The notes under the pieces were generated by a model that saw only the letters and a list, made by a program, of their open reading frames with translations, was not told where the DNA came from and searched no databases. Below are positions 59,086 to 64,000 of a DNA stretch of 64,000 bases, piece after piece (position 1 is the stretch's first letter; each line of letters opens with the position of its first letter). Source of the DNA: Opisthocomus hoazin (lineage: Eukaryota > Chordata > Aves > Opisthocomiformes > Opisthocomidae); contig NC_134414.1 of assembly GCF_030867145.1 (NCBI RefSeq), positions 18,494,518 to 18,558,517 of the forward strand, given 5' to 3'. The position numbers and the translations under genes were made by a program.

Positions 59086-59951
59086 GTGAGGACACTGCAG
59101 AAAATGTGATCTGTTGCAATGCTTGGCCTGATGCATGCTATGGAAAGAATAAGTGAGAACAAGATGAAGAAATAAAATTGTTGTCCATGAGGATCTTCCT
59201 CTAATTTGGGCTTCCAGGCTTCAAGTCGTATGTCTTCTGGCTGACACATATTATTCTCTGTAGCTGGATATTAGAATTTTTTTAAGTCCTTTGGTATTCA
59301 GTCAGTAAAGTGCTTTAAAAATGTGCATAACATTTAGCCTGTGACAAATAACAGGGCTCATTCAGAGGCTTATAGTTATACAGGGGTAGACTGCTCAGTG
59401 TCCCATGCCCTTAAAGAGACTATTGCTTATTATATCTTTGTCTTAAATTTCCCAAAATTTCTTCATGACTCTTCTTGGCATAGATCTAGCATGTCTTGCA
59501 AACTAATTAAATTAAATGTTGATGTATATCAATAGAGCAATTTTGGATTTTATTTTTAAAAAAAATGTTATGTGATTACTAATACAACAAGGAGTTTCTT
59601 CTTTCCTTCCTTTTAAATTTCCCCCTATATTCAACAGAACATGATCACATTTGCTTTTTTTTTTTCAGGTGCTATTCAGCACCGTGTGCCACATTACAAT
59701 AATTTGCATATAACTAAATGGCAACCTTTTAAAGCTAGTGTCCCATGTTACGATTGATGGCAGCAGCCAGACGAGTAGTTTCAAATCTGCTTCTAGAATC
59801 AAGAAATTGTTTTCTTTTTCCACAAATGGTAAGAATTCTTTGTTAAATAACACTGTAATAAGAACTAAAGAAAGAAAATTGTGTTAAAATCACTAAAAGA
59901 CCTCTTGGTCTAATCATGAACTGCACATTAAACAGCACACGTAAGTATTTG

Positions 59952-60343
59952 TGACATGGTTTAGCCCCACCCCCCCCGCTGACAACAAAGAACCACACAG
60001 TCGCTCCCTCACTCCCACCACCCGCCCCCCGGTGGGAAGGGAAGGAGAATGGGAAGGAAAGGGCAAACTCGTGGGCTGGGATAAAGACAGTTCAACAGAC
60101 TGGCAAAGGGAGAGGAAAATAACAACAATAATACTGATAAGAAGAACATACAGAGTGCAATGTTCTCACTGCACAGTGCTCGGCTTGCTCCTGAGTAGCA
60201 AATCCCCCTGCTCCAGGCAGCTCCCCACTTAAATACCGCGGATGTTGTCACATGGTATGGAATATCCCGTTTGATTGGCTGGGTTGGGTCAGGCCAGCTG
60301 GCTTCTTGTGAAGATTAACCCTGTCTCAGCTGAACCTGGGACA
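59952..60343 (-). mobile_element. Solo LTR of an avian endogenous retrovirus (minus orientation)
   Basis: A 392-bp block with TG...CA ends. In minus orientation it opens TGTCCCAGGTTCAGCTGAGA, has CCAAT (60274-60278) about 40 bp before a TATTTAA box (60229-60235) and ends in GGCTAAACCATGTCA. Flanks ATTTG and ATTTA suggest a 4-5 bp target duplication. The layout and the CAGCTG...GGTTAA start resemble a common avian LTR family. No internal viral genes accompany it, so it is a recombined solo LTR. Confidence 0.6.
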
Positions 60344-60762
60344 ATTTACTATGTACAGGAATAGGTAATTTATATTCCCCAGTGTAAATCAAATAACTGC
60401 ATTTACGAATCAAGTAACTCTGTTCACAAATGAGAATATAATATCTCCTTGGATATGGAGATTCCTGACTTGCACATGAAAATGCTGATTAGCATCTCCA
60501 GTTTGTATTCATGACAGTTTAATTAAGAATTTAATTTAAATTTTGAAACTTGATACTTTAATTTTAAAAATGTACTTTTACATCAGACAAAACTGAGATA
60601 AATTTGAGGTACAGTGCCTAGGTTAGGCCTCTCAGCCCGAGGGAAAATACTGTACAGCAGTACTGTCTTCACTAAAATTAGTATGCAGTTGTACAAATTA
60701 GTAAATCAGCTACAAAATCCCAAGCAGTAGTACTAAAGTTTTAATCCATGACTTTACATTTG

Positions 60763-61305
60763 AATCGCACTTGTGAGGCCACACCTGGAATGCTGTGTCC
60801 AGTTCTGGGTTCCTCAGTACCAGAGAGACCTGGACATGTTGGAGAGAGTCCAGGAAAGGGCCATGAAGATGGTCAAGGGACTGCAGCATGCCTCCTGTGA
60901 GGAAAAGCTGAGAGAGCTGGGACCATTCAGCCTGGAGAGAAGGTGGCTCCGGGAGGATCTCATCAATTTCTATAAATACCTGGAGGAAAGGTGCAAAGCA
61001 GAAGGAGCCAGGCTTTATTCAGTGGTGCCCAGTGACAGGACCAGAGGCAGTGGGCACAAACTGAAACACAGGCGGTTCCCTCTGATCATCAGGAAAGACT
61101 TTTTTTTTACTGTGAGGATGACCGAGCACTGGCACAGGTTGCTCAAGGAGGTTGTGGAGTCTCCATTCTTGAAGATATTCAAAAGCCATCCAGACATCAT
61201 TCTGGCTAACCAGCTCTAGATGGCCCTTCTGTAGCAGAGGGTTTGGACCATATGACCTCAAGGGGTTCCTTCCAATCTCAACCATTCTGTGATTCTGTGA
61301 ATCAA
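60763..61305 (+). mobile_element. CR1 LINE, 5'-truncated (older subfamily)
   Basis: The plus-strand frame reads [80 protein letters not shown] and HWHRLLKEVVESPFL. Its 3' UTR (GGACCATATGACCTCAAGGG) ends in ATTCTGTGATTCTGTG. Sense to CEP126; an open frame of ~148 codons persists. Confidence 0.92.
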
Positions 61306-61349
61306 ATAAACCATGTGAAGTATTCCAGGTTTTCTGCATGACACTACGT

Positions 61350-61460
61350 ACCCTTCAAGGTCAGGTTGTATGGGGCTCTGAGCAACCTGGTCTAGAGGTT
61401 AGACTAGATGGCCTGTGAAGGTCCCTTCCAACCCAAACCATTCTATGATTCTGTGATACT
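61350..61460 (+). mobile_element. CR1 LINE 3'-end fragment
   Basis: GCTCTGAGCAACCTGGTCTA, AGACTAGATGGCC, GGTCCCTTCCAACCC and ATTCTATGATTCTGTGAT are the last ~110 bp of another CR1 subfamily, plus orientation. Confidence 0.88.
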
Positions 61461-61469
61461 CATAAGAAA

Positions 61470-62985
61470 TCACAGAATCACAGAATCACAGAATGGTCGG
61501 GGTTGGAAGGGACCTCTGGGGGTCATCTAGTCCAACCCTCCTGCCGAAGCAGGGTCACCTACAGCAGGCTGCAGAGGACCTTGTCCACGCGGGTCTTGAA
61601 TATCTCCAGAGAAGGAGACTCCACAACCTCCCTCGGCAGCCTGTTCCAGGGCTCCATCACCCTCAGAGGGAAGAAGTTCTTCCTCATGTTCAGACAGAAC
61701 TTCCTGTGCTTCAGTTTGTGCCCATTGCCCCTTGTCCTGTCACTGGGCACTACTGAAAAGAGCTTGGCCCCATCCTCCTGACACCCACCCTTCAGATATT
61801 TGTAGGCATTTATAAGGTCCCCTCGCAGCCTTCTCTTCTTCAGGCTGAACAAGCCCAGCTCCCTCAGCCTCTCCTCGTAGGGGAGATGCTCCAGTCCCCT
61901 CATCATCCTTGTAGCCCTGCGCTGGACTCTCTCCAGTAGCTCCTCATCTTTCTTGAACTGGGGAGCCCAGAACTGGACAGAGTACTCCAGATGAGGCCTC
62001 ACCAGGGCAGTGTAGAGGGGAAGGAGAACCTCCCTCGTCCTGCTGGCCACACTCTTCTTGATGCACCCCAGGATCCCATTGGCTTTCTTGGCAGCCAGGG
62101 CACACTGCTGGCTCATGGTTAACCTGTCGTCCACCAGGACACCCAGGTCCCTCTCCGCAGAGCTGCTCTCCAGCAGGTCCACCCCAAGCCTGTACTGATG
62201 CATGGGGTTGTTCCTCCCCAGGTGCAGGACCCTGCACTTGCCTTTGTTGAACCTCATCAGGTTCCTCTCTGCCCAAATTTCCAGCCTGTCCAGGTCACAC
62301 TGAATGGCAGCACAGCCTTCCGGTGTGTCTACCACACCTCCCAGTTTGGTGTCATCAGCAAACTTGCTGGGGTACATTCTAACTCTTCATCCAGGTCTTG
62401 ATGAAGAAGTTAAACAAGACTGGGCCCAGTACTGACCCCTGAGGGACACCACTAGTTACCAGCCTCCAACTAGACTCAGCGCCGCTGACGACAACCCTCT
62501 GAGTTCTGCCATTCAGCCAGTTCTCTATCCACTTCATCGACCACTCATCCAGCCCACACTTCCTGAGCTTCCCTAGGAGGATATTATGGGAGACAGTGTT
62601 GGAAGCCTTGCTGAAGTCCAGGTAGACAACATCCACGGCTCTCCCTTCATCTACCCAGCCAGTCATGTCATCGTAGAAAGCTATCAGATTGGTCAGGCAT
62701 GATTTCCCCTTGGTGAATCCATGCTGACTACTCCTGATAACCTTCTTTTCTTCCACTTGCTTGATGATGGCCTCCAGGATAAGCTGCTCCATCACCTTAC
62801 CCGGGATGGAGGTGAGGCTGACCGGCCTGTAGTTCCCTGGGTCCTCCTTCTTGCCCTTTTTGAAGATTGGAGTGACACTGGCCTTTCTCTAGTCCTCGGG
62901 CACCCCTCCTGTCCTCCAGGACGTCTCAGAGATGATGGAGAGTGGCTCAGCAATGACATCCGCCAGCTCTCTCAGCACAAAATCT
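61470..62985 (-). mobile_element. CR1 LINE, 1.5-kb copy with reverse-transcriptase coding remnants
   Basis: Longest CR1 here. The minus strand first carries (62985 to 62379) the N-terminal reverse-transcriptase part with [57 protein letters not shown] and [17 protein letters not shown]. After a frameshift near 62380 a 272-codon frame follows, with [58 protein letters not shown] and [17 protein letters not shown], then the 3' UTR and octamers. An in-frame TAG replaces the tryptophan codon of a conserved EDW near 62888. Endonuclease and ORF1 are missing. Confidence 0.95.
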
Positions 62986-63465
62986 GAATAACACCAATAA
63001 GTCGGGTGAAGGTACAGTAACACATCTCACTTCAATCCTTTGTTATACATAAAGTAGGGACCGAATAGATCCGCTGTGTGACACGACTTGTCTCTTTTGG
63101 CATCAGTGAGTCTAAGAAAGGGTAGTTTGTCGTCCAGACTGAATTTTTTGTCACAGAAATGTAAGATACAGCGTCTCATGTGACATGATATTGATGGTTT
63201 TATAAATGTATTACAACATATAGTCAAGTTTCATTCCATTCCTGTTTGTGTTGAACTGTATGATAGCTGTATGTATCATACATAACTGTATGATATGGAC
63301 AGGTATTGCTTGCTGTCATTATATATTGCCAAAGTCAGCAGAACTTGCTCTGGTGCCAATTGTAAGAGGCATTATTGATCTTAATTATGGCATTTTCTAA
63401 TGTGTCATGCTTCTTGACTTTGCCAGATTTTTTATCTTTCAATGTGAATTTTGTGTGTTTTGCAG

Positions 63466-63523
63466 ACCTATAGTAGTGGAAGCAAGCAGCATAATTTCAA
63501 AGCAGTCTGTGATTCCCTGGAGG
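63466..63523 (+). CDS. CEP126: Possible small CEP126 exon whose donor abuts a CR1
   Basis: 58 bp between GTTTTGCAG and GGAGG|gtagat. Read in phase 0 it gives [20 protein letters not shown] and leaves phase 1, exactly what the exon at 63789 needs. It weakly resembles the KYSEQINNFGQSV part of human CEP126. The donor lies at the edge of a CR1 fragment. The exon before it would have to end in phase 0 and was not found. Confidence 0.4.
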
Positions 63524-63764
63524 GTAGATTTAGACTGGATATAAGGAAGAAATTTTTTACTATGAGGGTGGTGAGACACTGGAACAGATTGCCCAGAGAA
63601 GTAGTGGAGGCCCCATCCCTGGAAACATTCCAGGCCAGGTTGGACGGGACTCTGAGCAACCTGGTCTAGTTGAAGATGTCCCCGCTCGCTGCAGCGGGGT
63701 TGGGCTAGATGACCTCTAAAGGTCCCTTCCAACCCAAAGTATTCTGTGATCCTATGATCTAAAT
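63515..63764 (+). mobile_element. CR1 LINE, 5'-truncated 3' end
   Basis: The plus-strand frame [20 protein letters not shown] and [20 protein letters not shown] runs to LSNLV, then the 3' UTR with GGGTTGGGCTAGATGACCTC and ATTCTGTGATCCTATGATCT. It sits 25 bp upstream of a CEP126 exon. Confidence 0.9.
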
Positions 63765-63788
63765 GTCATGAGCTCTTCTCATTTGCAG

Positions 63789-64000
63789 TTACCCCTGTAA
63801 TCTCTTCAGTTTCAGAAAGCACTCTTCAGTTTCTTGTGGCAGAAAAACTAGCAAGTACACCCATTGCAGAGGATGAAATCCTGGCAGATATGGAACGCGT
63901 GCAACCAGCCAGGCAGCCCCTGCTGCTTAGCAGGGCTCCATGTCCAGGCGTGAGCACACTTTCAGTAGAAGAAGAGAAGATTTTCCAGTCTCTTGATTGT
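63789..64000 (+). CDS. CEP126: CEP126 distal exon, cut by the window edge
   Basis: Acceptor TTTGCAG at 63788, phase 1 in. It encodes TPVISSVSESTLQFLVAEKL, then IAEDEILADMERVQ and STLSVEEEKIFQSLDC. These match the C-terminal part of human CEP126 (DSTSEFLMAENLV, PEDEILTVL, LSAEEQKILESL). The acidic EDEIL and the EEEKI..SL helix are the conserved points. The frame is open to base 64000, so the exon or its end lies beyond the window. Confidence 0.93.

Larger units (their letters stand above)
56855..63788 (+). other. CEP126 distal intron(s), exon content not fully resolved
   Basis: Between the large exon and the distal exon I expected one or more small exons, including the short basic segment that follows the large exon in the human protein. 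None is convincing, although candidates exist at 56937-56987 and 63466-63523. The large exon (phase 1 out) could also splice straight to the exon at 63789 (phase 1 in) in frame. The interval holds a solo LTR and five CR1 fragments. Confidence 0.6.

Noticed and set aside
61559-62377. 272-codon minus-strand open frame as a host gene
   Set aside because: It is the reverse-transcriptase C-terminus of a 5'-truncated, frameshifted CR1.

Overview
The window is vertebrate nuclear DNA and almost certainly from a bird. It is AT-rich and intron-rich, with one CpG island. At least seventeen CR1 non-LTR retrotransposon fragments are present, most ending in the octamer-type 3' tail (ATTCTGTG/CACAGAAT) that characterises avian CR1. 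The species cannot be fixed from sequence alone; several mutually similar, fairly young CR1 copies suggest a CR1-rich bird lineage.

Two protein-coding genes lie head to head. On the minus strand, about 20.9 kb down to 8.3 kb, is ANGPTL5 (angiopoietin-like 5), resolved here into eight coding exons with canonical splice sites and consistent phases: a signal-peptide exon, N-terminal/coiled-coil exons and a C-terminal fibrinogen-like domain. On the plus strand, from the CpG island at about 24.1-25.0 kb and running off the right edge, is CEP126 (KIAA1377), a centrosome/basal-body protein. Its exons at 25.7, 36.0, 37.5, 43.3 and 54.7-56.9 kb and a distal exon at 63.8 kb are clear. The first coding exon and the small exons between 56.9 and 63.8 kb are not resolved. 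ANGPTL5 next to CEP126 in divergent orientation matches the arrangement on human chromosome 11q22.

The most striking observation is a perfect 46-bp tandem duplication inside ANGPTL5 coding exon 4 (17086-17177). It adds one base modulo three, shifts the frame and brings a stop at the start of exon 5, before the fibrinogen domain. Without the extra copy all eight exons join into one open frame of about 390 residues, close to the human protein. So the gene is either freshly broken or polymorphic in this individual, or the assembly is wrong here.

Layout: 1-8.3 kb intergenic with old CR1 pieces and the ANGPTL5 3' flank; 8.3-20.9 kb ANGPTL5; 20.9-24.1 kb intergenic with a candidate TATA box for ANGPTL5; 24.1-25.0 kb CpG island with a 10-bp and a 46-bp minisatellite, a CCAAT box and an X-box-like site; 25.0-64.0 kb CEP126 with CR1-laden introns, including a nested CR1-in-CR1, a CR1 missing its 3' end, inverted CR1 pairs flanking exon 5, a solo LTR and a 1.5-kb CR1 with reverse-transcriptase coding remnants. 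No tRNA, rRNA, CRISPR or prokaryotic-type system was seen.
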